From: Calditrichota bacterium
Lineage (GTDB): Bacteria; Calditrichota; Calditrichia; Calditrichales; Calditrichaceae
Direction of reading: 5' to 3'
Assembly: GCA_003854985.1 (NCBI GenBank)
Contig: RQOG01000062.1
Span: forward strand, 1-38,245
DNA length: 38,245 nucleotides
Shown here: piece by piece, positions 24,736-33,459 of the stretch
How the letters are laid out: the number at the start of each line of letters is the position of its first letter
Numbering within the stretch: the first letter of the stretch is position 1
Position numbers and translations under genes: made by a program
Notes under the pieces: generated by a model
Database searches by the model: none
Seen by the model: the letters and a program-made list of their open reading frames with translations, nothing else
Told to the model about the DNA's origin: nothing

Positions 24736-27237
24736 ATGAAATATTTGCCAAGCTGCGCCAAAAAGGTTGATAAATATCTATTTTATATTCTTATATTTAT
24801 AATATTCTTCGTGCAGACAAAACTTTTCGCACAATCAAATCTTGAAATTAATGATCTGGATTATTTTGAAATGCCGGGTCTCAATGTCACGGTATTTAGC
24901 GATTTTTATCCTGAAGGGCATCAGCATGGTGTCACTATTATTCAACATGGCGAACGGGTTGCTTCCAACGGTGATCTTAGGCTGGAGATATCACCGGGAC
25001 AATGGTCTTCCGTTCCTAAAAAGGGAAAACGTTCCGTAGATAAAAGAAATAAAACCATTATGCAGCATCTTTGGTATCCGGATTCCAGCCGTGACCGAAA
25101 AGGATTTAATCCAATCAAATATCCTGATCTGCATTTCCGGTATGATGTCAGTGTAACAGCGCTGGAAAAGTCTAAATTTAAAATCATCGTTAATTTGGAT
25201 AACCCCTTGCCTGCTGAGTGGATTGGCCGCGTTGGTTTTAACCTGGAATTATTCCCGGGAATGTTTTTCGGTAAAGCCTTTTTGATGGATGATCAGTCTG
25301 GCATTTTTCCAATACAACCTGATGGCCCAGTACGAAACTATTATGATGATTATCTGGCTGAACCGCTGGCTTCAGGAACCAAATTAGTTTTAGCGCCGGA
25401 GAAGGATGATCAAAGGATAATGATCGAGTCTGAAAATGGGCTCGAACTATGGGATGGGCGTGCAAATCATAATAACGGGTGGTTTATTGTAAGAAGCGTT
25501 GTCCCGGCTAATAAGTCGAAAGCGGCAATAGAATGGATCATCACCCCTGATGTAATTGAAGATTGGCAATATACGCCTGTTATACATTTATCTCAGTTAG
25601 GTTATCATCCCGATCAGAAAAAAACAGCCATCATCGAACAGGATAAAACGGATATAGAAATTAGCGATTTTATATTATACAAGCTGTCCGACGCAGGCAA
25701 AGAAGAAGTTTTACGCGGTAAACCGGTTATTAATGGCCCGTTTTTAAGATATAAGTATCTTACGTTTGAGTTTTCAGCAATTAAAGAAGCTGGAATGTAT
25801 TTGGCGGAATATCGGTCAACCGTCTTTGGCCCGTTTAAAATTGGGAAAGATGTATATGATCGCCATGCCTGGCAGCCGGTTATGGATTATTTTTTACCGG
25901 TGCAGATGTGCCATATGCGCGTCAATGAAAAATACCGCGTCTGGCATGGACTCTGTCACATGGATGATGCGCTGATGGCCCCGGTGGACACGAACCATTT
26001 TGACGGCTATATGCAGGGGAATTCAACATTTACAGATTATAAACCATTACAGCCGGTCCCCGGATTAAATGCCGGCGGCTGGCATGATGCCGGCGATTAC
26101 GATCTGCGGGTGGAATCACAAATTGGCACGATATGGACGCTTTCTCTTATAATTGAGGAATTCGGATTGGATTACGATGCTACGCTGATTGATCAAAAAA
26201 ACCATTTGGTTGAAATCCATGTACCGGATGGCAAATCGGATTTGATACAGCAGATCGAGCATGGGCTGGCATCCGTTTTAGGCGGATACAGGTCTTTAGG
26301 CCGCCTGTACAGAGGAATAATATGTTCGGATTTAAGGCAGTATGTTTTGCTGGGCGATGGTTCGGTTATGACGGATAATCTGGTTTACGACGATTCTCTT
26401 GAAATAAGCGAAATAAAAAATGGGCGGTCCGGTAAACCGGATGACCGGTGGGTTTTTACAGAAGAAAATCCGGATCGTTCTTTAAATGCAGCAGCCGGCT
26501 TGGCTGCCGCATCGCGTGTATTAAAGGCGTCTAATCCGGAATTATCCGATGAATGTCTGACGGCGGCGTTATCCTTATATGCTCTCTATGAAAACAAGAC
26601 AAACCGTGCAGCGTTTAAAATCATCGCCCTGGCTGAATTATTTCAGACCACAAATGATAAAAAGCTGATGCAGGAATTGGTTGGCATGAAAGAAGAAATC
26701 CGGAAAAATATTGCATGGACCGGCGCCGCAATCGGCCGAATTATTCATTTAATAGAGGATAAATCATTCAAGAAAGATATTTCAGAAGCGGTGTCAGATT
26801 ACCAGAAAGAATTAAATAACATGGTATTAAGCGCGCCATTTGGCGTTCCCTATCGTCCTAGTATCTGGGGCGCAGGCTGGAACATCCAAAGCTTTGGCGT
26901 TGCGCAATATTTTTTTCATAAGGGCTGGCCTGAATTTAGTTCTCCGGATCTTTTTGTAAACGCCTTAAATTTTGTACTCGGCGCTCATCCGGGGCAAAAT
27001 GGAGCTTCGTTTGTTTCCGGCGTCGGCGCGGAATCGGTTTTAACGGCTTATGGAGTTAACCGGGCGGACTGGTCGTTTATCCCGGGCGGGGTAGTTTCCG
27101 GTACGGCAATTATCCAGCCTGATCTGCCTGAATTAAAAGAATGGCCTTATCTTTGGCAGCAAACGGAGTATGTGTTAGGCGGCGGAGCTACAAATTATAT
27201 GTTTCTGGTTTTGGCGGTCGATGCCTTATATGACTGA
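24736..27237 (+). CDS. Glycoside hydrolase family 9 enzyme with extra N-terminal domain
   Basis: This is a secreted beta-glucanase-like enzyme of 833 aa. It has a signal peptide or anchor (about 18-35, ending LFAQ). An N-terminal beta-rich domain of about 250 residues is not the usual CBM. An Ig-like CelD_N domain follows (about 280-375, starting IHLSQLGYHPDQKK). The GH9 (alpha/alpha)6 catalytic domain runs to the end. The catalytic motif NAGGWHDAGDYD gives Asp451 and Asp454; the proton donor is probably Glu811 in QQTEYVLGG. The NPP/GFG block is replaced by FVLGAHPGQNGAS. There is no T9SS sorting domain. The stop overlaps the start of the DUF218 gene, so they are coupled. The substrate may be cellulose, mixed glucan or another polysaccharide; the divergent C-terminal block makes this uncertain. 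Confidence 0.88.
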   Translation: MKYLPSCAKKVDKYLFYILIFIIFFVQTKLFAQSNLEINDLDYFEMPGLNVTVFSDFYPEGHQHGVTIIQHGERVASNGDLRLEISPGQWSSVPKKGKRSVDKRNKTIMQHLWYPDSSRDRKGFNPIKYPDLHFRYDVSVTALEKSKFKIIVNLDNPLPAEWIGRVGFNLELFPGMFFGKAFLMDDQSGIFPIQPDGPVRNYYDDYLAEPLASGTKLVLAPEKDDQRIMIESENGLELWDGRANHNNGWFIVRSVVPANKSKAAIEWIITPDVIEDWQYTPVIHLSQLGYHPDQKKTAIIEQDKTDIEISDFILYKLSDAGKEEVLRGKPVINGPFLRYKYLTFEFSAIKEAGMYLAEYRSTVFGPFKIGKDVYDRHAWQPVMDYFLPVQMCHMRVNEKYRVWHGLCHMDDALMAPVDTNHFDGYMQGNSTFTDYKPLQPVPGLNAGGWHDAGDYDLRVESQIGTIWTLSLIIEEFGLDYDATLIDQKNHLVEIHVPDGKSDLIQQIEHGLASVLGGYRSLGRLYRGIICSDLRQYVLLGDGSVMTDNLVYDDSLEISEIKNGRSGKPDDRWVFTEENPDRSLNAAAGLAAASRVLKASNPELSDECLTAALSLYALYENKTNRAAFKIIALAELFQTTNDKKLMQELVGMKEEIRKNIAWTGAAIGRIIHLIEDKSFKKDISEAVSDYQKELNNMVLSAPFGVPYRPSIWGAGWNIQSFGVAQYFFHKGWPEFSSPDLFVNALNFVLGAHPGQNGASFVSGVGAESVLTAYGVNRADWSFIPGGVVSGTAIIQPDLPELKEWPYLWQQTEYVLGGGATNYMFLVLAVDALYD

Positions 27238-27760
27238 TAAAATTGCCGCTGCGATTGTTATCCTGGGATCGCCTAATACAGATGATGGTCAATTATATGA
27301 TGTCGCTGTTCAACGATGTATACTGGCCCTTGATGTTTATCGGAATAACCGAAGCTATAAGTTTTTATTAACCGGGGGATATGGCGCCCATTTTAATAAC
27401 AGCAATAAACCGCATGCTCATTATCTTGCACAATATTTAATAAGATCTGGCGTTCCAAAGGAAGACATCTTAGAATATGCAGAAAGCGCTAATTCTATTG
27501 AAGATGCAGTTTTAAGCCAACCGATCATCGAAAAATATCATATAAACAAAATCATTGTCATTACATCCGATTATCATTTTGAAAGAGCAAATTATATTTT
27601 TGAACAGGTTTATAAAGATTCCGGAATAGACATTTCTTTCAAAACGGTACAATCCGATAGCAGTAATTCTGAACTTAATATTGCCGATTTAATTGAACAT
27701 GAACAAAAGGCGCTGAAAAAACTTAAAAAGTATGGTTTGGAAAATTATTATAAAAAATAA
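27221..27760 (+). CDS. DUF218/YdcF-like protein
   Basis: This 179-aa protein of the DUF218 (YdcF/SanA/ElyC) Rossmann-like family contains AIVILGSP near the N terminus, FLLTGGYG, the E/S-rich loop EDILEYAESANSIEDA and VITSDYHFERAN, which are the four conserved blocks. Known members are linked to envelope carrier-lipid metabolism (ElyC) or bind SAM (YdcF). No signal peptide or membrane helix is present, unlike ElyC or SanA. It overlaps the GH9 gene by 17 nt (ATG at 27221; a second ATG at 27230 is possible), so it is translationally coupled to it. The role beside a glycoside hydrolase is unknown. Confidence 0.84.
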   Translation: MPYMTDKIAAAIVILGSPNTDDGQLYDVAVQRCILALDVYRNNRSYKFLLTGGYGAHFNNSNKPHAHYLAQYLIRSGVPKEDILEYAESANSIEDAVLSQPIIEKYHINKIIVITSDYHFERANYIFEQVYKDSGIDISFKTVQSDSSNSELNIADLIEHEQKALKKLKKYGLENYYKK

Positions 27761-27774
27761 CTGTTCTATAGAAT

Positions 27775-27805
27775 AAAAAAGGCGGCCGGTTGAGCCGCCT
27801 TTTTT
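27775..27805. terminator. Bidirectional intrinsic terminator
   Basis: A 12-bp stem (AAAAAAGGCGGC with GCCGCCTTTTTT) has a 7-nt loop. The A and T flanks make it work on both strands, ending the GH9-DUF218 unit on plus and the POT transporter gene on minus. Confidence 0.93.
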
Positions 27806-27811
27806 ATACTG

Positions 27812-29530
27812 TTAAGCATCCCTGGTGGCGTTCTCAAGTTTTTTCAGGAATGCAAAAACCGCAAATCCGGCCAGTATCGATATACCGACAAGAATGCCAA
27901 ATAAAAATGAATGCGGTATGCTATCGTAAAATCCACCTATAAATCCGGATAAATAATTACCGACAGCAGTTGCGCCAAACCAAAAACCCATCATCATACC
28001 CCGAATTCTTGCCGGCGCCACTTTGGAGACAAATGATAATCCCATAGGACTGATAAATAGTTCGCCAATGGTGATCATAAAATACATAGAGATAAGCCAT
28101 TGCGGGCCCATACTATTGCTGTCAGCATTTCCGCCGCTTAACGAACCTATAACTAAAATCGAAATGGCTATGGCCGTAATAAACATGCCGATACCCATTT
28201 TCTTCGGCGTGGACGGTTCTTTGCCGCGTTTATTGAGATAATTAAAAAATATGACTAAAAGAGGTGTAAGAAGTAAAATAAAAAACGGATTAAAAGTAGC
28301 ATAAGTTTCCGGATTCAACAGAAAATAACCCTGCTTTATCTGCGGATAACGGCTGGTCAGCAGTTCCCGGTTGACTATACGTATATCGCGCAGATTGCCT
28401 TTATCTATGCCCTGGAAATCTTTCATTGCCAGGGTATCCAGTTGCTTTGCAAATTCATTATGCCGAATTTTCTCGTTATCGCGGATACGAAGATTATAAA
28501 CTCCAAAAAGAGAATAATCTTTTAAAATTGAATCTTTTTCAAGGAACTCGAAAGGCAGTTGCTGCATTCTTTTTCCATCGATGAAAAACAGTTCGGGCGT
28601 TTTTAATAAAGCATTTAATTTATCCAGACTTGTTTTTATATCGCTTTCCGAACTGATGCCGGCTTCGGCCATATTGGTCCTTAAAGGAATACTGTCTGCA
28701 TTCACCCTTTCAAGAAATCCGGGCCAGTCGGCAATATCATCCTGGGTCAGAACATATTTATCGATAGTTGACCGTTGGGCAAATAAGGTAAAGGTCAGCC
28801 CGTTTTGGTGGAATGCCATCCAGAAGAAAATGATGATGGAAAAAATAATGCCAAGGGCCAGAATGCGTTCTTTTTCCTGGGCTTTGGTCAGGTTGCCCGC
28901 TTCCTGCTTAAGTTGGTTGGCTTTGCCGGCTTCGTGTTTATTATCGGCGTGGATATAACGTTTTTTCCAGATCTCAAACACAATAAGTGATAAAAACATT
29001 CCGATAGCCGCCGCGGCAAATGCCGCATTATAACTGCCGAAAATTTCATTGAGCATTGTTGCGGCCAGCGGCGCGATAAAAGCGCCTAAATTAATGCCCA
29101 TATAAAATATATTATAACCAACGTCTTTATAAGGACTTCCGGGTTCATAAAGATTACCCACCAATACAGAAATATTCGCCTTAAACATACCGTTGCCGAT
29201 GACCATTACGGTCAGAGCGGTATAAAACAACCAGATTCTATCGACACCGGAAAAAGCTAAAAGCGCATAACCCAGGCCAAGCACAACAGCCCCCACGATG
29301 ATGGTTTTTCGATAACCCAGAAACCGGTCGGCAATCCATCCCCCGGCAATCGGAGTAAAGTAAACAAATCCCAGGAAAAGGCCATAAACCTGACCCTTGT
29401 AGGCGTCGCTCCAGCCCAGGGTTTCATCCATATACAGGGTGAATACGGCCAGCATGGTGTAAAATCCAAAGCGTTCCCACATTTCCGTGAAAAAAAGAGT
29501 CATTAATCCTTTAGGATGATTTTTAAGCAT
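27812..29530 (-). CDS. POT family peptide/proton symporter
   Basis: This inner-membrane major facilitator protein of the POT/PTR family (572 aa) would import di- and tripeptides with protons. The TM1 motif FFTEMWERFGFYTM matches the ExxERFxYY proton site with FY in place of YY. The PTR2 signature FYMGINLGAF is present in TM5. An unusual soluble insert of about 140 residues (about 250-390) lies between the two helix bundles; long inserts here are known in FCB-group members. An AGGAG ribosome binding site precedes the ATG. It is a single gene, with a terminator shared with the convergent DUF218 gene. Confidence 0.9.
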   Translation of the reverse strand: MLKNHPKGLMTLFFTEMWERFGFYTMLAVFTLYMDETLGWSDAYKGQVYGLFLGFVYFTPIAGGWIADRFLGYRKTIIVGAVVLGLGYALLAFSGVDRIWLFYTALTVMVIGNGMFKANISVLVGNLYEPGSPYKDVGYNIFYMGINLGAFIAPLAATMLNEIFGSYNAAFAAAAIGMFLSLIVFEIWKKRYIHADNKHEAGKANQLKQEAGNLTKAQEKERILALGIIFSIIIFFWMAFHQNGLTFTLFAQRSTIDKYVLTQDDIADWPGFLERVNADSIPLRTNMAEAGISSESDIKTSLDKLNALLKTPELFFIDGKRMQQLPFEFLEKDSILKDYSLFGVYNLRIRDNEKIRHNEFAKQLDTLAMKDFQGIDKGNLRDIRIVNRELLTSRYPQIKQGYFLLNPETYATFNPFFILLLTPLLVIFFNYLNKRGKEPSTPKKMGIGMFITAIAISILVIGSLSGGNADSNSMGPQWLISMYFMITIGELFISPMGLSFVSKVAPARIRGMMMGFWFGATAVGNYLSGFIGGFYDSIPHSFLFGILVGISILAGFAVFAFLKKLENATRDA

Positions 29531-29628
29531 ACAGTCTCCTTGTCATTTGGTTGCCGTTCTGCATAAAATAACAGGCTTCAAATATACGCAATTTGGAATT
29601 GTATTCAAAAGAAAATGGTGAATGCTTT

Positions 29629-30342
29629 TCAGGATATGTGATGACGTATGCGATTGAAAAATCCGTCGATTTCTTCCAGACTTCGGACTAAAATATCCGG
29701 TTTCTCAGCTTCCAGCTGCCGGTGAGCGGTTCTGCCTGATGCAACCGCCAGACAATGGAGATTATTGGCATGAGCGCAGCGTACATCATATATGCTGTCG
29801 CCGATAATCCAGGTATTTTGAGGCGTAAAGGACTGCCGGTAATAAGCCGCAGCTCTGCGCATGGCTAAAGGCGGCAGATCGTTACGGATTTCAGAATCAT
29901 CACCGAAGGCTCCTACGGGAAAATACTCCATCAAACCGGATGATTTTAGCTTTATCCGGGCGCCTTTCTTGATGTTTCCGGTAACCAGGCCGAGGTAACA
30001 GTTTTCGGTTTGACGGAGCGTTTCCAGAAGGCTTTGAACGCCGGGCAGAACAACAGGACTGTTTTCTCCCCGGAAACGTTCATTCAACAGGCTGGTAAAG
30101 TCATTTAATATTTCGCCAATCAGTTCGTAATTTATTTCTAATTCATAGCCGCCGCTGTGCAATACCTGTCGGACAATGGCCGGATCGGTTTGCCCGGACA
30201 GATCAATTCCGGGATCAGGGGACAGGTAGGGGAATCTGTTCAGAACAACTTCATAAAAAACCTGTTTAGGGATTCCTTTGCCGCTGATCAGCGTGCCATC
30301 GATATCGAAGAGTAATAAAAAATTTCTGTTATCTTTATCCAT
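29629..30342 (-). CDS. HAD-superfamily phosphatase
   Basis: The 237-aa protein has HAD motif I FDIDGTL (Asp13 nucleophile, Asp15), an alpha-helical cap of the phosphoglycolate phosphatase type (about 18-95), motif II LVTGN, motif III Lys in the KGARIKLKSSGL region, and motif IV GDSIYDVRCA. It resembles Gph-like enzymes, but the substrate cannot be told. It begins 6 nt after the LytS-type kinase stop, so it is the third gene of the LiaF-like/kinase operon. Confidence 0.87.
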   Translation of the reverse strand: MDKDNRNFLLLFDIDGTLISGKGIPKQVFYEVVLNRFPYLSPDPGIDLSGQTDPAIVRQVLHSGGYELEINYELIGEILNDFTSLLNERFRGENSPVVLPGVQSLLETLRQTENCYLGLVTGNIKKGARIKLKSSGLMEYFPVGAFGDDSEIRNDLPPLAMRRAAAYYRQSFTPQNTWIIGDSIYDVRCAHANNLHCLAVASGRTAHRQLEAEKPDILVRSLEEIDGFFNRIRHHIS

Positions 30343-30348
30343 CGGTTT

Positions 30349-31407
30349 CTATGTTTTTTCCAGTGGTAATTCAATTACCGCAGTGGCTATACCGTTTTTA
30401 CGCGTCACATGCAAATTGGTTTTATCGCCGTAGTGAGCGTTCAGGCGGCGCCTGAGATTGTCCAATCCGGAACCGGAACTGACAACCGCCGGTGATTCCG
30501 GATCATAAGGATTAATAAAACTGATTAAAATTCGATCCCGCGTCCGGGAAATCTGTAGTTTTAATTCGCTCCGGCCAATCATCTGCGAAACCCCGTGCTT
30601 AACGGCATTTTCCGCCAGGGGCAGCAAAACAAAGGGTAAAATTTTAATTTTTTTCAGTTCGGGGTCAAGATCCATTTCATAATATAAACGATCGCCAAAG
30701 CGCACTTTTTCAACTTCCAGATAGTTTTTGATATGTTCTGTTTCATCGCCAATAGTGACGAATTCCTTTTCTCCATAACGAATACTGTACCGTAAAAAAT
30801 CCGAAAGTTGAATACATACTTCCCGCGCTTTTTCCGGATCGGTCCTGATTAATGTATCCAGAGCGGCGAAACTGTTAAAAAGAAAATGGGGATGAATTGT
30901 GGATTTAAGCGATTTTAATTCCGCCTGTACCGCCGCGATATGGTTATATAAAGCCTGCTGTTCTATTTCCCGGGTTCGTTCCAGCAAAATTAAGAAATAG
31001 TTCAGTATCATGATTAAAAAATAAAACATGGTCGCGGATAATATAAAAAACCATATCGTCTGCTGAAAAATTTTCTTCCAGGCAACTTCCGGATATAGTT
31101 GAATCAATAATTCACTATAAACGGAAATTAGAATAAACCAGGCTAAAACAAGAAAAACCACCGAAGCGCCGTGACGCAAAATGAGCACATGCCATTTGCC
31201 GGCGCTAAACGGCGTTGACTTGCAGACATACCAGACAGAATTCAACAGAAAAAATAATATAAAAAAAGGCGGCGCCAGGAATATCGCCGCGTTGTTTAAA
31301 GAAATTTGAGCTTCATGATGGTAAGTAAAAATCAGAGCTGCCATTACGAACAGCCAGACCACAACAGCCAGTAAAAATCTTCTGAGAGATTTCAGAAAAG
31401 GATGCAT
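30349..31407 (-). CDS. LytS/YehU-type sensor histidine kinase
   Basis: The 352-aa membrane kinase has four hydrophobic helices (about 9-30, 41-62, 76-103, 117-142), a short coiled coil, then the His_kinase (PF06580) domain with phosphoacceptor His174 in HPHFLFNSF. The ATPase part has LPLAENAVKHG and SGSGLDNLRRRLNAHYG. Such kinases pair with LytTR-domain regulators that are usually next door; none is present in this window, so it looks like an orphan. The ATG follows the stop of the LiaF-like gene with no gap, so the two are coupled. The sensed signal is unknown; the LiaF-like neighbour suggests envelope stress. Confidence 0.9.
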   Translation of the reverse strand: MHPFLKSLRRFLLAVVVWLFVMAALIFTYHHEAQISLNNAAIFLAPPFFILFFLLNSVWYVCKSTPFSAGKWHVLILRHGASVVFLVLAWFILISVYSELLIQLYPEVAWKKIFQQTIWFFILSATMFYFLIMILNYFLILLERTREIEQQALYNHIAAVQAELKSLKSTIHPHFLFNSFAALDTLIRTDPEKAREVCIQLSDFLRYSIRYGEKEFVTIGDETEHIKNYLEVEKVRFGDRLYYEMDLDPELKKIKILPFVLLPLAENAVKHGVSQMIGRSELKLQISRTRDRILISFINPYDPESPAVVSSGSGLDNLRRRLNAHYGDKTNLHVTRKNGIATAVIELPLEKT

Positions 31408-32121
31408 TTAGTTTTTAATCTCCAGTCCACCCATGATCACTAAACCTTTTACGATAAGCCGTTTGCCGGATTTACCGGTTCCTGCTCCGTTTTCGCTGAC
31501 GAGCGCTGTTGAAGTTTTATTATCAATGCCGCCCATGATCGGCATGCCCTGTACATTGACCTGCCAGTCTTTGGGTATAAAAAGTTCAATGCCGCCCCAT
31601 ATAATAAACACTTCAATAATCAAAGCGTCGCCGACAATGGAGGCTTCCCTTAAATCGATTTTACCGCCACCCATAATGGCGTTTAATGAACCGCCTTCCA
31701 GTTTATGAGTTGAGTAGCTATGATCGCCGCCTCCCAGAAAAAAGAACAGGTTAATAAAAGTATTATTGCCATCATGCGCCTGGTCTTTTCTCCAGACATG
31801 ATGCCGAAGGATCATGACGCCGATAAAGATAAGGATTATCGGCCAGATATCCCAGAATCCGAATATGATAATACGCAGATTATCGCCTAAAAATAAAAGG
31901 CCTAAAATTAATAAAAATCCTCCCGTCCATGTCTGGCGCGATTCTTTGGGCTGTAAAATCTGGCCTAATCCCAGAATAATCAGGATTAACGGCCACCATT
32001 TCCAGATAGTAAATCCCGTATAGTAGCCGAAATTGTCAAGTAGCATTAATGCGCCGGCCACGATTATAAACAAGCCCAATACCACTTTGGCGTCTAAAAA
32101 ATGCCTGCCTTTGTGTTCCAT
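31408..32121 (-). CDS. LiaF-like transmembrane protein
   Basis: The 237-aa protein has four N-terminal membrane helices of the DUF5668/LiaF_TM type (WKWWPLILIILGLGQI and FWDIWPIILIFIGVMIL are internal repeats). A polar linker leads to a C-terminal beta-repeat domain (LNAIMGGGKIDLREA, WGGIELFIPKDWQVNV, MPIMGGIDN), the LiaF/YvqF cell-wall-stress module. I chose the ATG at 32121, preceded by GGAGGAAAC; the longer open frame back to 32265 has no support. In Firmicutes LiaF inhibits the LiaS kinase; here the next gene is a LytS-type kinase, so a similar inhibitor-kinase pair is likely, though this is an inference. Confidence 0.87.
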   Translation of the reverse strand: MEHKGRHFLDAKVVLGLFIIVAGALMLLDNFGYYTGFTIWKWWPLILIILGLGQILQPKESRQTWTGGFLLILGLLFLGDNLRIIIFGFWDIWPIILIFIGVMILRHHVWRKDQAHDGNNTFINLFFFLGGGDHSYSTHKLEGGSLNAIMGGGKIDLREASIVGDALIIEVFIIWGGIELFIPKDWQVNVQGMPIMGGIDNKTSTALVSENGAGTGKSGKRLIVKGLVIMGGLEIKN

Positions 32122-32186
32122 GTTTCCTCCAATAGTTTTGTAACTGACTGTATTTACGGTGTTTGTTTTCTTATGGTTATATGTTT

Positions 32187-32219
32187 TCGATGAATGGCAG
32201 AATTGAATCGATGAATGGC
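32187..32219 (-). promoter_or_regulatory. Direct repeats, candidate LytTR regulator site
   Basis: TCGATGAATGGC occurs at 32187-32198 and again at 32208-32219, exactly 21 bp apart (two helical turns). LytTR regulators bind such 21-bp-period direct repeats. A TATAAC box (minus strand, 32181-32176) lies just downstream, so the repeats cover the -35 area of the LiaF-like/LytS operon. Confidence 0.55.
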
Positions 32220-32361
32220 GGAAGTAAAGGGAAAGGCAATTACAAAATGATTCCGGAACAACCATTTTTCAATTAATTATCTGAAATTGCGATATAATTA
32301 ATTAAGAATAATATGCTCTATATTTATCAAAGAATTCTATTCATTGAAAAAACAACTTAAA

Positions 32362-32394
32362 ACGATAATAATTTATTATTGATATTATTATCGT
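32362..32394 (-). terminator. Terminator of the SIMPL-domain gene
   Basis: On the minus strand an 11-bp perfect stem (ACGATAATAAT with ATTATTATCGT) starts 5 nt after the stop and is followed by TTT and a further T-rich stretch. It is AT-rich but well placed. Confidence 0.65.
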
Positions 32395-32399
32395 AACTT

Positions 32400-33155
32400 T
32401 TATTCCAACTCAAAACTAACTGTTACCGACGCATTGACCTTGATTTGACCGGGCGCTATAGTTCCTTCAGAGTCTCCTGCATAGTTATCTCCCATATTCT
32501 GAGCAACATTTTGTGACATGCCGCCTGACCAGCGCGAACCCCACCAGCTATTATACCCGGACCACCAGCCGGCTCCGTTTTCCTGTATATGATAAGGATC
32601 GCCGATTTTTTGTCCTAATTCGCCTGCCAGGGCTGCCGCTTTTTCTTTGGCGGCTTTAATGGCCAGCAAACGGGCTTCATCTCTGTATTTTCTTAACTCG
32701 GTAGTCCTGAAACTAATCCCATGAACGTGATTTGCCCCTGCCTTGAGGAGATCGGTTAACAAGCTCTCGAAAAGGGATAAATCCCTTACGGTTATAACGA
32801 TTGTTTTTCTGACCAGATAACCGATAATCTTATAGTCTTCAATTTTATTTCGATATTCATAAGAATCGCTATATATCGGTTCAATGCCCAGATAATCTGT
32901 CTGAATGTGTTTGGATTCTATTTTATACTCTTTGGCTGTATTTATAATTTTTTTTGTCCTGTTGTCATTTTCTTTCCTGGCAGAATCCAGTTCTTCCTCA
33001 CGCGTTTCCACGCCGATCGTAATGATAACCTCATCGGGCACAACCCGGACCTCAGCTTCTCCGGTAACCGTGATAAGCTTTTTTTCTTCCTGCTGGGCTA
33101 AGGCAATAAAAGGGAAAAGTAAACCTGCAACAAATAATATAACGATGTTTTTCAT
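32400..33155 (-). CDS. SIMPL-domain (DUF541) periplasmic protein
   Basis: The 251-aa protein has a signal peptide (1-20, ending ALAQ). The SIMPL domain starts KLITVTGEAEVRVVPDEVIITIGVET, followed by the helical TKKIINTAKEYKI and the IQTDYLGIEPIY strand, the standard order. A Gly/Trp/Ser-rich loop (GWWSGYNSWWGSRWSGG, about 200-216) is an unusual insert before the C-terminal strand VNASVTVSFELE. SIMPL proteins form oligomers in the periplasm and are linked to stress; the function is unknown. GGAG precedes the ATG. It is the downstream neighbour of the DUF8021-like gene but separated by 300 nt. Confidence 0.9.
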   Translation of the reverse strand: MKNIVILFVAGLLFPFIALAQQEEKKLITVTGEAEVRVVPDEVIITIGVETREEELDSARKENDNRTKKIINTAKEYKIESKHIQTDYLGIEPIYSDSYEYRNKIEDYKIIGYLVRKTIVITVRDLSLFESLLTDLLKAGANHVHGISFRTTELRKYRDEARLLAIKAAKEKAAALAGELGQKIGDPYHIQENGAGWWSGYNSWWGSRWSGGMSQNVAQNMGDNYAGDSEGTIAPGQIKVNASVTVSFELE

Positions 33156-33303
33156 AATTTTTCTCCGGTATAGATTAATAAATCATATCAAATATGGTTT
33201 AATTCCTGATAAAATTTCTTCCAAATATAATCAATCGGATAGGTTAAACCAATCCGGTAATATGCGGCTGAAACCTATTGTATTTTTTGCCCTGTTTGTT
33301 GCC

Positions 33304-33459
33304 TTATTCCAACTCAAAGGAAATGGAAATTGGCTGTTGCGTGCTTTTCCCGGACAGATTACCTTCCAGCACAGATTCGTCCAGGGAACGCGGTTTACCG
33401 CCTTCACCGCCAAAGGGCAGTTTCACTGCGGCAATCCATTGTTTATCATCCGGAAGTAA
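33304..33459 (-). pseudogene. Gene remnant: 51-codon open tail with no start
   Basis: Directly after the TGA of the DUF8021-like gene the same frame stays open for 51 codons, from LLPDDKQWIAAVKLPF to ISISFELE and a TAA. There is no start codon or ribosome binding site. Its last five codons encode SFELE-stop, as does the end of the SIMPL gene about 0.9 kb away, and the two share 15 identical nt there. It may be the 3' end of a lost gene, or a tail cut off by a nonsense change. The parent family is not recognised. Confidence 0.45.

Noticed and set aside
32122..32265. Longer start for the LiaF-like protein
   Set aside because: The extra 48 residues are not membrane-like or conserved in type, cover the promoter repeats, and lack a ribosome binding site, whereas GGAGG precedes the ATG at 32121.
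32905..33459. 184-codon plus-strand open frame over the SIMPL gene start
   Set aside because: It overlaps the clear SIMPL signal peptide and has low-complexity Phe/Ser composition; no ribosome binding site.
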